64,000 nt of DNA from Streptomyces sennicomposti (GCF_019890635.1 NZ_JAIOAB010000018.1:1-64000); one strand, 5' to 3'. Counted from the stretch's first letter, positions 52,892-62,067 are shown. Notes: generated by a model not told the origin, from the letters alone. Numbers and translations are program-made.

Positions 52892-54961
52892 TTGCACACC
52901 TTTCCCAGACGAATACCGGGTCTGATGGCCACGGCGGCCGGAGTCGCCCTGCTCCTGACGAGCGGAACGGCGGTCGCCCACGCCCAGCCCGGGGACGTAC
53001 CGCGGTCATCCGCGGCGTCCACGCCCCCGGCCGTCCCGTCGGCCGCCTCCTCGCACGCGCCGTCCACCAACCCGACCGCTCCCCCCTCGGCGGACGCCCC
53101 GTCCACCGCCCGGACCGCTTCCGCCGCCCCGCACGCGCCCTCCACTGCCCAGACCGCTTCCCCCTCCCCCTCCGCCTCCGCGTCCGCGTCGGCGAGCCCG
53201 AGCGGCGGCCCCACCGGCGCGGAGGACGGCGACGGCGCGGAGGGCGGCGACGGCGACTGGTCGGACGCGGACGCCGTCCGCTTCTGGACGCCTGAGCGGA
53301 TGGCCTCGGCCACCGACCCGGCCCTGCCCGCACACGGCTTGCGCCAGAGCCCCAAGGCCCCGCCGCGCCGATCCGCTCCGGCCGGCTCCGCCGCCGCGGC
53401 GGCGGCCGCCATGCCGACCGCGGAGCACGTCCTCGGGCTGAAGTCCGTCGGCGCGACCTTCTCGTACACGACGGACCCGACCACCGAGACGATGCACGCC
53501 CATTCCTGCTCCGCCAGCGTGGTGGAGAGCCCGGGCCACGACCTCATCCTGACCGCCGGGCACTGCTCCGGGGGCAAGAAGGCCGTCTTCGTTCCCATGT
53601 ACACCGCCGAACGGACCCTGGACAAGCAGCCGTTCGGCTTCTACCGGATCACCGGCTGGTTCTCCGACAACCGGTACGAGCACAACACCAAGAAGCCTGT
53701 CTCGGACCTGGACTTCGCCTTCGGCCGGCTCGCCAAGTCCAGCAGCGGCAAGCAGGCACAGGATGTGGTGGGCGCCAACACACTGGTGCGCACGCCCGGT
53801 TACCTGAACAAGGTCACGATGGTCGGCTACCCCTCCAGCCACGACCCCGAGGACCACCCCGTCCGCTGCCCGACGCAGACGGAGGCGCTGCCCGGCTTCT
53901 ACCAGATCCAGGCCAAGTGCCGTGGCATGTGGGGCGGCGTCTCCGGCGGCCCCTGGTTCTCCAAGGTGGACTGGGCGAAGGGCACCGGTGAGATCATCGG
54001 GAACGTCGGCGGGTACAACGGCGGCGGCAACGACGCGAACGTCGACTGGCTCACGTACAGCCCGATGCACGGCGACTGGTTCTTCCGCCTCTACGACGAG
54101 GCGAAGAACGACCGTCCCGTCCGGCGCGACACCCCCTACGTCCAGCCGCCGCTGCCGTACTCCATGGGCGGCGGTGACACCTGGTCCCATGCCAAGCTGA
54201 TGGCCTCGGGCGAGTACACCGGTGACGGCAAGGGCGACCTGATCGTGGTCTGGACCGACGGTGAGGTCACCCTGTACACGGGCGACGGCAACGGCGGCTT
54301 CACCGGTGAGCGCCGGCTGGCCGCGCCCCACGGCAGGTGGAAGGACGCCAAGTCCCTCACCGGCGGGGACTTCTCCGGCGGCAACGGCTCGGACCTGCTG
54401 GTGGTGTTCGACTCCGGCGAGGTCAGGCTCCTGCCCGACGTCGGCGCCAGAGGAGTCGACGGCGGGATCGAACTGGCCGGCGCCGGATCCGTCTGGAGCC
54501 ATGCCGACCAGATCACCGGGGGCAGTTTCGGAACGGCGAAGTACGTCTCCGACCTGCTCGTGCGCTGGAGCGACGGTGAGGTCACCGACTACACCGCCGT
54601 CGGCGACAAGGGCTTCGGCACCGAACACCAGCTGATGAAGCCGAAGAGCGCCTGGAAGGACGCCACCTTGGTGACCGCGGGCGACTTCACCGGCGGAAAC
54701 AACTGGGACACCCTGGTGCGCTGGTCCGACGGAAGGATCTCCCAGTTCCAGGAGACCGGCCCCGGCGGCGTCGGCAAGGAGGTCCGGATGGCTCCGTCCG
54801 GCAGCATCTGGTCCCACGACTCGGTGATGACGGCGGGCAGTTACGACTCCAACGGCTGGCCTGACGACCTGGTCGTCCGCTGGTCCGACGGTGAGACCAC
54901 CATGTACACCCACACCGGCGCCACCTTCGGCGCCGAACACATGCTCGTCGCCCCGAAGTAA
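52892..54961 (+). CDS. Secreted trypsin-like serine protease with C-terminal FG-GAP/VCBS-like repeats
   Basis: A 689-residue protein from TTG 52892; ATG 11 codons later is an alternative. Signal peptide about 1-32, then a Pro/Ser/Ala-rich linker of 100 residues. S1-type protease domain (about 180-420): LTAGHCSGG with the catalytic His, SDLDFAFGRLA with Asp, GMWGGVSGGPWFS with Ser. The last 250 residues hold about five repeats of the type LVRWSDGEVTDYTA and VTAGDFTGG, resembling FG-GAP/VCBS or lectin-like propellers used for substrate binding. Probably exported to the medium. Confidence 0.85.
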   Translation: MHTFPRRIPGLMATAAGVALLLTSGTAVAHAQPGDVPRSSAASTPPAVPSAASSHAPSTNPTAPPSADAPSTARTASAAPHAPSTAQTASPSPSASASASASPSGGPTGAEDGDGAEGGDGDWSDADAVRFWTPERMASATDPALPAHGLRQSPKAPPRRSAPAGSAAAAAAAMPTAEHVLGLKSVGATFSYTTDPTTETMHAHSCSASVVESPGHDLILTAGHCSGGKKAVFVPMYTAERTLDKQPFGFYRITGWFSDNRYEHNTKKPVSDLDFAFGRLAKSSSGKQAQDVVGANTLVRTPGYLNKVTMVGYPSSHDPEDHPVRCPTQTEALPGFYQIQAKCRGMWGGVSGGPWFSKVDWAKGTGEIIGNVGGYNGGGNDANVDWLTYSPMHGDWFFRLYDEAKNDRPVRRDTPYVQPPLPYSMGGGDTWSHAKLMASGEYTGDGKGDLIVVWTDGEVTLYTGDGNGGFTGERRLAAPHGRWKDAKSLTGGDFSGGNGSDLLVVFDSGEVRLLPDVGARGVDGGIELAGAGSVWSHADQITGGSFGTAKYVSDLLVRWSDGEVTDYTAVGDKGFGTEHQLMKPKSAWKDATLVTAGDFTGGNNWDTLVRWSDGRISQFQETGPGGVGKEVRMAPSGSIWSHDSVMTAGSYDSNGWPDDLVVRWSDGETTMYTHTGATFGAEHMLVAPK

Positions 54962-54973
54962 CCGCGCTCAGCA

Positions 54974-54998
54974 CCGCCCCCGGCATCACCGGGGGCGG
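54974..54998. terminator. Hairpin terminator after the protease gene
   Basis: CCGCCCCCGG (54974-54983), loop CATCA, CCGGGGGCGG (54989-54998). It lies between convergent genes. Confidence 0.8.
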
Positions 54999-55022
54999 CC
55001 GCGAACCGCCCGCGTCGACGCG

Positions 55023-55676
55023 TCAGGCCTTGTCCTCGTGGCCGCCCTCGCTCAGGAGGGCGTCGATGCGGGCTCGGTGGGAGGTCTCCCAGTCGTCCAG
55101 GGTCTGGGTGGCCTCCTTGGCGAGGCGGGTGCGGGCGGCGGTGAGGATCTCCTCGGCGCGGGCCGCCGGGACCGTGACGACGCCCTCCTCGTCGGCCACC
55201 ACGACATCACCCGCCTCGACCTCGACCCCGCCGCAGCGCACCCGCTCGTTCAGCGGGGTCACGGCCGACTTGGCGCCCGGGATGGGGATGATCCCGCGGG
55301 CGAAGACGGGGAAGCCCGCGTCCCGTACCTCGCCGAGGTCGCGGATCAGGCCGTCGGCGACGAACGCGGCCACGCCCCGGCGCTGCGCCACCGCGCACAC
55401 GTTGCCGCCGGCCAGCGCGTAGTCGAGGTCGCCGGACTCCACCACGATCACCGTGCCGGGGGCGGCCCGGTGGATGGCGGCGTGCAGCATCAGGTTGTCG
55501 CCGGGCGGGCACCGCACCGTGAACGCCGGTCCGGCCACGCGCGGCACCGGCCCCCACAGCGGGCGGATGCCGATGTCCATGACGTGGGCGCGGCCCAGCA
55601 GGTCGGCGAGGGTCGTGGTGGGGACGTCCCGGAAGCCGCCGACGGCGGGGCCGGTTCCCGTGCTCGAAGTGATCAC
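55023..55676 (-). CDS. RraA-family protein (4-hydroxy-4-methyl-2-oxoglutarate aldolase-like)
   Basis: A 217-residue protein. RraA-fold motifs: TTTLADLLGRAHVMDIGI, GPAFTVRCPPGDNLMLHAAI, and VVESGDLDYALAGGNVCAVA with the GG-x-x region, then FVADGLIRDLGEVRDAGFPV, which holds the Arg-Asp pair of the aldolase site. Family members are aldolases or regulators of RNase E; without an RNase E context the aldolase-type role is more likely. A 16-bp tandem repeat array lies upstream of its start. Confidence 0.88.
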   Translation of the reverse strand: MITSSTGTGPAVGGFRDVPTTTLADLLGRAHVMDIGIRPLWGPVPRVAGPAFTVRCPPGDNLMLHAAIHRAAPGTVIVVESGDLDYALAGGNVCAVAQRRGVAAFVADGLIRDLGEVRDAGFPVFARGIIPIPGAKSAVTPLNERVRCGGVEVEAGDVVVADEEGVVTVPAARAEEILTAARTRLAKEATQTLDDWETSHRARIDALLSEGGHEDKA

Positions 55677-55770
55677 GTCCGCGACCCTAGTGCGGCGAAA
55701 TCCCGTTGCTCCAGGCCCGCCCGCGCCACTACCGTCCCTGCAGGACTGCGGCTACCGGGACTCTAAGGAC

Positions 55771-55921
55771 CCCACGGCCACCGTGACCTGCGGGCACCGG
55801 GACCCACGGCCACCGGGACCTACGGCCACCGTGACCTGCGGGTCCCGGGACCCGCGGCCACCGGGACCCGGGACCCGCGGGCGCCGTGACCTACGGCCAC
55901 CGTGACCCACGGGCGCCGTGA
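55771..55921. repeat. 16-bp tandem repeat array (nine full units, one truncated)
   Basis: Units of the form CCYRCGGSCRCCGKGA start at 55771, 55787, 55803, 55819, 55835, 55851, (short CCCGGGA at 55867), 55874, 55890 and 55906. The exact 16-bp period is broken only by the short unit. It fills the gap between the GntR stop (55928) and the rraA start. 16 is not a multiple of three, so it is not a coding repeat. Confidence 0.9.
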
Positions 55922-55927
55922 CGGCGG

Positions 55928-56857
55928 CTACGCGAACGACAGTTCCGTCGTGATGGTCCCCCACAGCGCGTCGAACCACTTCTGGGACTCGGCGACGAAC
56001 ATGGCGTCGCGGCGGCCGGCGCTCCGGACGAACGAGAACAGCAGGGACTTGGAGCCCAGCGCGTCGAACATGTCCAGCATCTCCTCCCCCCAGCCCTCTT
56101 CCCGCCGGGTGAGCGTGTAGTAGCCCAGCAGCGCCTCGTCACCGTTGAGCAGGTAGAGCTTGACCGGCGGGGTGAAGGGCAGCGCGCGGAAGGTGACGCG
56201 GACGTCGATGCCGTGGGTGGAGCGCAGGGACATGAGGTTGTGCCGCAGCACCTGCGCCTGCGCGTCGCGCATCTGGAGCCAGCGCCGGTGGATCACGGTG
56301 TCCTCCTCGCCGTCGCCCGTGACGGAGACGGGGAAGGCGAGGGAGATGTCCCGGGACGGCACGAGGACGCGCACCTCGATGCCCTCGGGGCGCAGCCGGT
56401 CCTCGTGGATCAGCCGCATCGGCTCGCTCAGCGCCACCATCAGCGTCTCGGCCGTGTGGCACACCACGTCGATGCGCACCCGCCGCGCCGCGAACGCGTC
56501 CGTCAGCCGCGGGGCGAGGCCCACCAGGGCCGGCTGGGGCTCCTCGCGCACGGGGGCGGCCTCGGCGATCCTCGGCGGGCTGCCCTTGCTGACGTTGCTG
56601 AGCAGGCCGTCGTCCTGGAGTGCCCGCAGGGCCTGGCGGACGGCGCCGCGCTCCACTCCGAACTCGTCGGCGAGTTCGGCCTGGGTGGGCAGGCGGTCGC
56701 CCGGTTTGAGGTCGCCCGTGCGGATCCGCTCGCGCAGTGTCTCGGCGATCTCCTGGGCCGACGGGCTGCGCCGGCTGCCGTTCACCGCCGTGTGCTCCTG
56801 CGCGGTCTCCTGCGCGTTCTCCTGGGTCACGACCAAAACGCTACAACTTTGATCCAT
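55928..56857 (-). CDS. GntR-family transcription regulator
   Basis: ATG 56857 gives 309 residues; GTG 56830 (VTQENAQETA) is an equally plausible start. The N-terminal winged HTH (about 40-105) contains ETLRERIRTGDLKPGDRLPT, then FGVERGAVRQALRALQDDGL. The C-terminal 190 residues are not the UTRA type: RIDVVCHTAETLMVALSEPM, and GYYTLTRREEGWGEEMLDM. By position and type it resembles the developmental regulator devA of S. coelicolor, which I cannot verify. AGTTGG..CCAACT palindromes upstream (56919 and 57363) are candidate operators. Confidence 0.85.
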   Translation of the reverse strand: MDQSCSVLVVTQENAQETAQEHTAVNGSRRSPSAQEIAETLRERIRTGDLKPGDRLPTQAELADEFGVERGAVRQALRALQDDGLLSNVSKGSPPRIAEAAPVREEPQPALVGLAPRLTDAFAARRVRIDVVCHTAETLMVALSEPMRLIHEDRLRPEGIEVRVLVPSRDISLAFPVSVTGDGEEDTVIHRRWLQMRDAQAQVLRHNLMSLRSTHGIDVRVTFRALPFTPPVKLYLLNGDEALLGYYTLTRREEGWGEEMLDMFDALGSKSLLFSFVRSAGRRDAMFVAESQKWFDALWGTITTELSFA

Positions 56858-56918
56858 CTCACGGCAGTTGTTTGGGAGTTGTTTAGGACTGGCCGCCAAG
56901 TGGGGACAACTTCCCTAG

Positions 56919-56933
56919 AGTTGGTCGCCAACT
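56919..56933. promoter_or_regulatory. Palindrome AGTTGG-TCG-CCAACT, proximal copy
   Basis: Perfect 6-bp arms with a 3-bp spacer, in the divergent gap between the GntR gene and the 62-aa membrane-protein gene. A related palindrome lies at 57363-57379 beyond the latter. AGTTGTTT.GG repeats occur at about 56866-56886. Candidate operator for the adjacent GntR protein. Confidence 0.65.
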
Positions 56934-57017
56934 CGGTTCAGTTGGCGGGGATTTCATCCCCTCGCTCGCCAAGTGCTCCGTCCCGTTCCGCCCACGCACA
57001 TCCGAAGGGGGAAACCC

Positions 57018-57206
57018 GTGCTCGCTCCCGCTCTTCTGTCCGCCCTCTCCGCCGCCGGCCTTGAGCAGATCGTCCAGTGGAAGTACGGCACGTGGGGCTT
57101 CGTCGGACTGCTGCTGCTCTCCGTCGGCGTCAAGGCCCGCAACCCGGCCGTGGGCTTCGCCGGGGCGGTGGTGCTGCTGACCCTGTTCGCCGGGTCGGTG
57201 CGGTGA
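57018..57206 (+). CDS. Small two-helix membrane protein, 62 aa
   Basis: GTG 57018 with AAGGGGG upstream. Hydrophobic helices at about 3-14 and 27-58 (TWGFVGLLLLSVGVK; VGFAGAVVLLTLFAG) and a short polar link. No family recognised. It sits between two matching palindromes, divergent from the GntR gene, which suggests regulation by that protein. Confidence 0.7.
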   Translation: MLAPALLSALSAAGLEQIVQWKYGTWGFVGLLLLSVGVKARNPAVGFAGAVVLLTLFAGSVR

Positions 57207-57362
57207 CCTTGGCCGGTTCCGGCCCCCGGGTCACGGCCCGCGGGGCGGTTCACCGAGGAAGCGGGCGAGCGGGGACACGGCAGGGAACAACTTCCCGCCA
57301 TCTTACGGAAGTTCGCCACAAGGTGGTTATGCGGCCCGCCCAAGTGGAGATAAGAAAGAAGG

Positions 57363-57379
57363 AAGTTGGTAGCCAACTT
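57363..57379. promoter_or_regulatory. Palindrome AAGTTGG-TAG-CCAACTT, distal copy
   Basis: Perfect 7-bp arms with a 3-bp spacer, same core as 56919-56933. It lies 157 bp downstream of the small membrane gene. Confidence 0.65.
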
Positions 57380-57521
57380 GGACGACATGGTTCAGACCTT
57401 CACCGGTTGGCCACCAGGGTGACAGACGAGACGCCGCAGGACCAGGTTCCTCTCCTGGAGGGGAGCCGGGAACCCGGTCCGCGACAGCACGACCCGCACC
57501 GCCGACACGACCGGCACAGCC

Positions 57522-57590
57522 ACAACCGAACAGCGGGCACAGCCACAACCGAACACCGACAACCGAACAGCGGGCACAGCCACAACCGAA
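57522..57590. repeat. Two exact 32-bp repeats, 37-bp period
   Basis: ACAACCGAACAGCGGGCACA + GCCACAACCGAA at 57522-57553 recurs exactly at 57559-57590. The shorter CACAACCGAA/CGACAACCGAA element occurs four times overall. Non-coding. Confidence 0.85.
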
Positions 57591-57707
57591 GACCGTCACC
57601 ACGCACCGCCACAACAGAACAGCACCACTCGCCGTACCGGCACCACCGCTGCGGCAGCACGCTACGGATGCGTCATCCCTGTCACCGCCGAAGGCCGGAA
57701 GGAGCGT

Positions 57708-58967
57708 TCAGAAGATGTCCGGGCACCACGGCCGCCTGGACGTACGCAGCAGGGCGTCGGCCACACGGGCGGCGCCCGCTCGTTCTTCCCGGACCCGGCC
57801 GAGCGCCGCGAGCCGCACCGCCGACTCGTCGCCGAGCCACAGCGGCGCCAACTCCGCCACGTCCAGCGTCAGATCGGCGCTTACGGTCGTCGGCGTGCAG
57901 GACGCCCCGGCCGCCGACGCCTCCAGCCGCCACCGGCCGCCGGCCGGCCCGGCCCGGTCCACGACCTCCAGCACCAGCGCGCCCTCCGTGTCGTAGGTGC
58001 GCGCTTCCAGGGCCTTCACCACGTCGAGGACGCGCACCCACAGCCAGTCCGCCTGCGTGGTGATCACGGCCGCGCGCGGGTCCGGCAGGAGCAGCGGGAG
58101 CACGTCGTCGGGCGCGCGCCAGCCGCTCTTGACCCGCACCACCCAGTCGATCGAGCACACGTACCGCCACAGGGCGCGCTCGGCGGCCGGGGTCACCGCG
58201 ATCAGGTCCCGCACGGTGGCCGTGTTCAACGGCTGCTTGGCGTCGCCCCAGGTGTCGTCGCACGCGTACGTCACCAGGCCGTCGACCGTGCCGTCCGCCG
58301 CGCGGTGGACGGCGTGGAAGGGCTCGGTCCACTGCTGCCGGTCCAGGCGCACCGCCCCGGTGTTGACCTGCCACCACCGGTCGGTCCTGTCGACCGCGCC
58401 GGGCTGGAGGCGGCGCAGCCGCTCGAACAGCTCGGGGCCGAGCTTGCGCACGTCGTCGCCGTCCACGAGGTCGATCCGGCCGCCGTCCTCGGGGTCCGGG
58501 CGGCGCGGATCGAGACCGGCCCGGGTGAGGTCCACCGTCCACTCGGTGGCCCAGGTGGCGGGGCCGAAGCCGAAACGGCCGTAGATCGGGTACTCGGCGG
58601 AGATCAGGGTGGCGGCGACGTCGCCGCGTTCCTTCGCCGCGGCCAGGTCCTGGCCCATCATCCGGGTCAGCAGGCCGCGGCGGCGGTGGGTGGCGGTGAC
58701 GGAGACGTTGGTGACGGCGTCGGTGGGGACGGTCGCGCCCCCGACGACGGTCAGCTCCTGCGCGACGGAGCGGAACGTCGCCACACAGCGGCCGTCGTCG
58801 AACGCGCCGAGGGTGCGCTCGGGCACCAGGTAGGACGTGCGGTCGGCGATCTCGGTCTCGGCGACGGCCGGGGACCGCAGGAAGCCGGTGTTCAGCGCGC
58901 GGATCCAGTCGGGGATCTCGGTCTCGGTGATGGGGCGTACGTCGATGCGGGGGCGGGCGCCAGTCAT
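57708..58967 (-). CDS. Eis-type GNAT N-acetyltransferase
   Basis: A 419-residue protein with the three-part Eis layout: a GNAT domain ([20 protein letters not shown] is the acetyl-CoA loop, about 88-107), a second GNAT-like domain ([20 protein letters not shown]), and an SCP2-like C-terminal domain ending in CPDIF, whose terminal carboxylate is catalytic in Eis. Substrates may be aminoglycosides or other amines. It is convergent with the small upstream genes and separated from rsiG by 129 bp. Confidence 0.92.
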   Translation of the reverse strand: MTGARPRIDVRPITETEIPDWIRALNTGFLRSPAVAETEIADRTSYLVPERTLGAFDDGRCVATFRSVAQELTVVGGATVPTDAVTNVSVTATHRRRGLLTRMMGQDLAAAKERGDVAATLISAEYPIYGRFGFGPATWATEWTVDLTRAGLDPRRPDPEDGGRIDLVDGDDVRKLGPELFERLRRLQPGAVDRTDRWWQVNTGAVRLDRQQWTEPFHAVHRAADGTVDGLVTYACDDTWGDAKQPLNTATVRDLIAVTPAAERALWRYVCSIDWVVRVKSGWRAPDDVLPLLLPDPRAAVITTQADWLWVRVLDVVKALEARTYDTEGALVLEVVDRAGPAGGRWRLEASAAGASCTPTTVSADLTLDVAELAPLWLGDESAVRLAALGRVREERAGAARVADALLRTSRRPWCPDIF

Positions 58968-59096
58968 GGCCCCGACGGTAGGCGGAGGCGGGCGGGGGTG
59001 TCGCGGGCTTTTCCCCGGCCCCGCCGCCCGGCCCCGCCGCCCGGCCCCGCCGCCCGGACCGCCGCGTGCCGTCGTCGGGCTGCGGCTCCCGCCGGT

Positions 59097-59900
59097 TCAG
59101 GTCAGCAGGTCGTCCACCTGGGCCTCGCCGTCGCGGTAGCGGCGGGCGATCTCCGCGCTGCAGTCGTCCGCCGTGCGCTGGAGCCGCTGCCTGCGCCGGG
59201 ACACCTGCTGCTCGTACCGCACCAACCGGCCCATGGCCGCCCGGAGTTCGAGATCGGTGCGGGCGTCCAGGTCGGACAGCTCGACCTCGCCGAGCATCTC
59301 GGCGGCCAGCCGCCGCACCTCCTCGCTCTGCGGGGTGCCGAGGGTGACGTGCCGGGCGGAGGAACGCTGCCGGGCGGGCGCGTCCTTCAGGATCTCCGCG
59401 AGCCGGTCCACGACGGGTCCCTGACCGGCGTGCACGACGGAGGTGAGCCCCGCCCCGGCCGCCCCGGACCCGGCCCCGCCCTCCGGTTCGTCCCCGGTCC
59501 CGCCGCCGGCCCCGCTCCCGGTCCCGGAGGCGGTCGCCGCGCCGCTGCCGGCCTGCGCACCGCGCCGGGCCAGCTCCGCGCGCAGGATGTCGATCCGCCC
59601 CTGGAGCAGCCGCCGCACGTAACTGAGATCGGCCTCGTCGCGCTGGGCCCGCCGGCGCAGGGCGCGCAGCTCGGGCAGGCTGGACGCGGTGAGTCCGGGC
59701 TCGGCCGGACCGGCGTCCGGCAGCGGTTCCGAGGCCGGTGCCGCCTCCGCGAGCGGGGCCGTCCCGGCGGCTGTCGGTTCCGACGGCAGCGGCGGGCTGT
59801 CGGTGCGCTGCACCGGCGGCCGGTGGGCCTCCGCGACCGCCGCGCGGAGCGGCGAGAGCGCTCCGGGCTGCGCCTGCTGCTCGGTACTCGATGTGCTCAT
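59097..59900 (-). CDS. rsiG: Anti-sigma factor RsiG (c-di-GMP-dependent, acts on sigma WhiG)
   Basis: A 267-residue protein from ATG 59900. Two copies of E(X)3S(X)2R(X)3Q(X)3D are present: Glu89-Ser93-Arg96-Gln100-Asp104 and Glu230-Ser234-Arg237-Gln241-Asp245. In Streptomyces RsiG these two helices form the cyclic di-GMP-binding coiled coil that holds WhiG inactive until sporulation. The N-terminal 65 residues and the Gly/Ala linker (115-150) are low complexity. This is a strong assignment because both motifs are complete. Confidence 0.95.
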   Translation of the reverse strand: MSTSSTEQQAQPGALSPLRAAVAEAHRPPVQRTDSPPLPSEPTAAGTAPLAEAAPASEPLPDAGPAEPGLTASSLPELRALRRRAQRDEADLSYVRRLLQGRIDILRAELARRGAQAGSGAATASGTGSGAGGGTGDEPEGGAGSGAAGAGLTSVVHAGQGPVVDRLAEILKDAPARQRSSARHVTLGTPQSEEVRRLAAEMLGEVELSDLDARTDLELRAAMGRLVRYEQQVSRRRQRLQRTADDCSAEIARRYRDGEAQVDDLLT

Positions 59901-60081
59901 GAGCCTCAACCCGTCCCCTCGACCGGCGCGTACGGAAGCATCGTGCCACCCCAAGTGGCCCGTATGTGAACGAGTGCGCCCGATCACCCCCAGATGGGGG
60001 GTTACGGATCAGAAAGAAGCACGATATGGACGCACCGGCCCGCCGGGGGAGCGCGTCCGGTCGCGCGGCATCATGGTCGGC

Positions 60082-60507
60082 ATGCGTGCAGTGGTGCAGA
60101 GGGTGGACGGCGCGAGCGTCGTCGTGGACGGCGAGACGGTGGGGGCGATCGAGGGCGAGGGGCTGTGCGTCCTGGTCGGGGTCACCCACGAGGACACCGA
60201 GGAGAAGGCGGCGCAGCTCGCCCGCAAGCTGTGGTCGATCCGGATGCTGAGCGAGGAGCGCTCGTGCAGCGACGTGGACGCCCCGCTGCTGGTGATCAGC
60301 CAGTTCACGCTGTACGGCGACGCCCGCAAGGGCCGCCGTCCCACCTGGAACGCGGCGGCGCCCGGCGAGGTCGCCGAGCCGCTCGTCGAGGAGGTGGTCG
60401 CGCAGTTGCGGGCGCTCGGCGCGACGGTGGCGACGGGCCGGTTCGGGGCACAGATGCGGGTGTCGCTGACGAACGACGGCCCGTTCACCGTGCTTCTGGA
60501 GATGTGA
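60082..60507 (+). CDS. dtd: D-aminoacyl-tRNA deacylase
   Basis: A 141-residue enzyme that removes D-amino acids wrongly loaded on tRNA. N-terminus [20 protein letters not shown]; core motif [15 protein letters not shown]; second signature [16 protein letters not shown] with the cross-subunit Gly-Pro loop (NDGPFT). The start at 60082 matches the family N-terminus. It is divergent from rsiG and ends at a bidirectional hairpin. Confidence 0.95.
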   Translation: MRAVVQRVDGASVVVDGETVGAIEGEGLCVLVGVTHEDTEEKAAQLARKLWSIRMLSEERSCSDVDAPLLVISQFTLYGDARKGRRPTWNAAAPGEVAEPLVEEVVAQLRALGATVATGRFGAQMRVSLTNDGPFTVLLEM

Positions 60508-60511
60508 GCGC

Positions 60512-60554
60512 CGTACGGCCCGGCCCTTCGGGAAAAGAAGCGCCGGGCCGTACG
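60512..60554. terminator. Bidirectional terminator between dtd and ygfZ
   Basis: CGTACGGCCCGGC (60512-60524) pairs perfectly with GCCGGGCCGTACG (60542-60554); 17-nt loop. Confidence 0.85.
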
Positions 60555-60566
60555 CACGCGTGAGTC

Positions 60567-61532
60567 CTACGGCTCTACGACGGTCTCCTGGGCCGCCGCC
60601 GTGTCCCCGGCCGTCAGCCGGGCGTCCACGGGGACGTTCCGCTTGATCACGGCGAGGGCGACCGGGCCCAGCTCGTAGTGGCGCACCGAGGTGGTGATCA
60701 CGCCGACCTTGCGGCCGTCGGGGCCCTCGTCGGCGAGGCGGATCTCCGTGCCGTGCGGCGGCAGGTGCACGTCGCTGCCGTCGAGGTGCAGGAAGACCAG
60801 GCGGCGCGGCGGCTTGCCGAGGTTCTGCACCCGGGCGACGGTCTCCTGGCCGCGGTAGCAGCCCTTCTGGAGGTGCACGGCGGCGCCGATCCAGCCCAGT
60901 TCGTGCGGGATGGTGCGGTGGTCGGTCTCGAAGCCGAGGCGGGGCCGGTGCTGCTCGACGCGCAGGGCCTCGTGGGCGAGGATCCCGGCGGGCGGGCCGG
61001 TCTTCTCGGCGTACGTCTCCAGGTCCTCGCGGGGCAGGAACAGGTCGCGGCCGTGCGCGGTCTCCCGTACGACGACGCCGTCCGGGACCTCGGCGATGGA
61101 GCCGGCCGGCAGGTGCACGACGGCGGTGTCGGCGGTGCGGTCGGCGACCTCGACCCGGTAGAAGAACTTCATCGACTCCAGGTAGGCGATCAGCGCTTCC
61201 TGGGTGCCGGGCTCCACGTGCGCCCAGACCGTCTCGCCGTCGTCCACGAGGTAGAGCGCGTGCTCGATGTGGCCGTGCGCGGACAGGATCAGCGCCTCGG
61301 TGGCCTGGCCGGCGGGCAGCTCGCTGACGTGCTGGGTGAGCAGCAGGTGCAGCCAGCCGAGCCGGTCCTCGCCGGAGACGGTGACGACGCCTCGGTGGGA
61401 CAGGTCGACGAAGCCGGTGCCGTCCGCGAGGGCGCGCTGCTCGCGGAACAGGTCGCCGTAGTGGGCGGCGACGCCTTCGTCCACGCCCTCGGCGGCGACG
61501 GCTCCGGGCAGCGACAGCAGGGGGCTCTTCAT
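60567..61532 (-). CDS. ygfZ: Folate-binding YgfZ/GcvT-like protein
   Basis: A 321-residue protein related to aminomethyltransferase. The diagnostic motif KGCYRGQETVARVQNLGK (about 231-248) includes the conserved Cys. N-terminal GcvT-type segment RALADGTGFVDLSHRGVVTV. YgfZ proteins use folate in iron-sulfur cluster maintenance. It lies 10 bp downstream of nur on the same strand, but the two may only share a transcript. Confidence 0.92.
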   Translation of the reverse strand: MKSPLLSLPGAVAAEGVDEGVAAHYGDLFREQRALADGTGFVDLSHRGVVTVSGEDRLGWLHLLLTQHVSELPAGQATEALILSAHGHIEHALYLVDDGETVWAHVEPGTQEALIAYLESMKFFYRVEVADRTADTAVVHLPAGSIAEVPDGVVVRETAHGRDLFLPREDLETYAEKTGPPAGILAHEALRVEQHRPRLGFETDHRTIPHELGWIGAAVHLQKGCYRGQETVARVQNLGKPPRRLVFLHLDGSDVHLPPHGTEIRLADEGPDGRKVGVITTSVRHYELGPVALAVIKRNVPVDARLTAGDTAAAQETVVEP

Positions 61533-61541
61533 ACGGCCAGC

Positions 61542-61979
61542 CTACGACGTGGTAGTTGAACTCTTCAGCGTGCAGTCCTCGCACCGGCCGAAGATCGCGA
61601 AGTGCTTCATGTCGGTGTCGAACCCGAACTGCTCGCGCAGCTTGGCGGTGAACTCGGCGGCCACCTCGACGTCGGCCTCGATGACGTTCTCGCAGTCGCG
61701 GCAGACCAGGTGCAGGTGGTGGTGGCGGTCGGCGAGGTGGTAGGTGGGGGCGCCGTGGCCGAGGTGGGCGTGGCTGACCAGGCCCAGTTCCTCCAGCAGC
61801 TCCAGGGTCCGGTACACCGTGGAGATGTTGACCCCCGAGGCGGTCTTGCGCACCTCGCCGAGGATGTCGTCGGGGGTCGCGTGCTCCAGGGTGTCCACCG
61901 CTTCGAGCACGAGTTGCCGCTGCGGCGTCAGCCGGTAGCCGCGCTGCCTGAGGTCGCTCTTCCAGTCGGTGCTCACCAC
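61542..61979 (-). CDS. nur: Nickel-responsive Fur-family regulator Nur
   Basis: A 145-residue Fur protein. The sequence closely follows known Streptomyces Nur: the HTH region ISTVYRTLELLEELGLVSH and metal sites His70/His72/His126 (Ni site) plus His33/His86/His88/His90 (M site) are all at the expected positions. The C-terminal CEDC-type motif is retained. Nur represses nickel uptake and the Fe-superoxide dismutase when nickel is present. No target operator was identified here. Confidence 0.93.
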   Translation of the reverse strand: MVSTDWKSDLRQRGYRLTPQRQLVLEAVDTLEHATPDDILGEVRKTASGVNISTVYRTLELLEELGLVSHAHLGHGAPTYHLADRHHHLHLVCRDCENVIEADVEVAAEFTAKLREQFGFDTDMKHFAIFGRCEDCTLKSSTTTS

Positions 61980-62067
61980 ACCCCAGAGTCTAGGACCACC
62001 GGAGGGCGAGTACGCGAAGAGCGACCACTCGAACGGCGACTGTTCGGACAGCGGCTCCTTGCGGCGG

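Larger units (their letters stand above)
57207..57707. other. 500-bp intergenic region with palindrome and 32-bp repeats
   Basis: No convincing gene. It contains the distal palindrome (57363-57379) and the 32-bp duplicated element at 57522-57590; motifs ACAACTTCCCGCC and GGAAGTTC near 57290-57312 resemble half-sites of the palindrome. Confidence 0.5.

Noticed and set aside
57682..61584. A 1,300-codon open frame on the minus strand
   Set aside because: It runs through five recognised genes (the Eis-type gene, rsiG, dtd, ygfZ and the 3' end of nur) in other frames and is Arg/Pro/Ala-rich low complexity. High-GC DNA produces such long empty frames.
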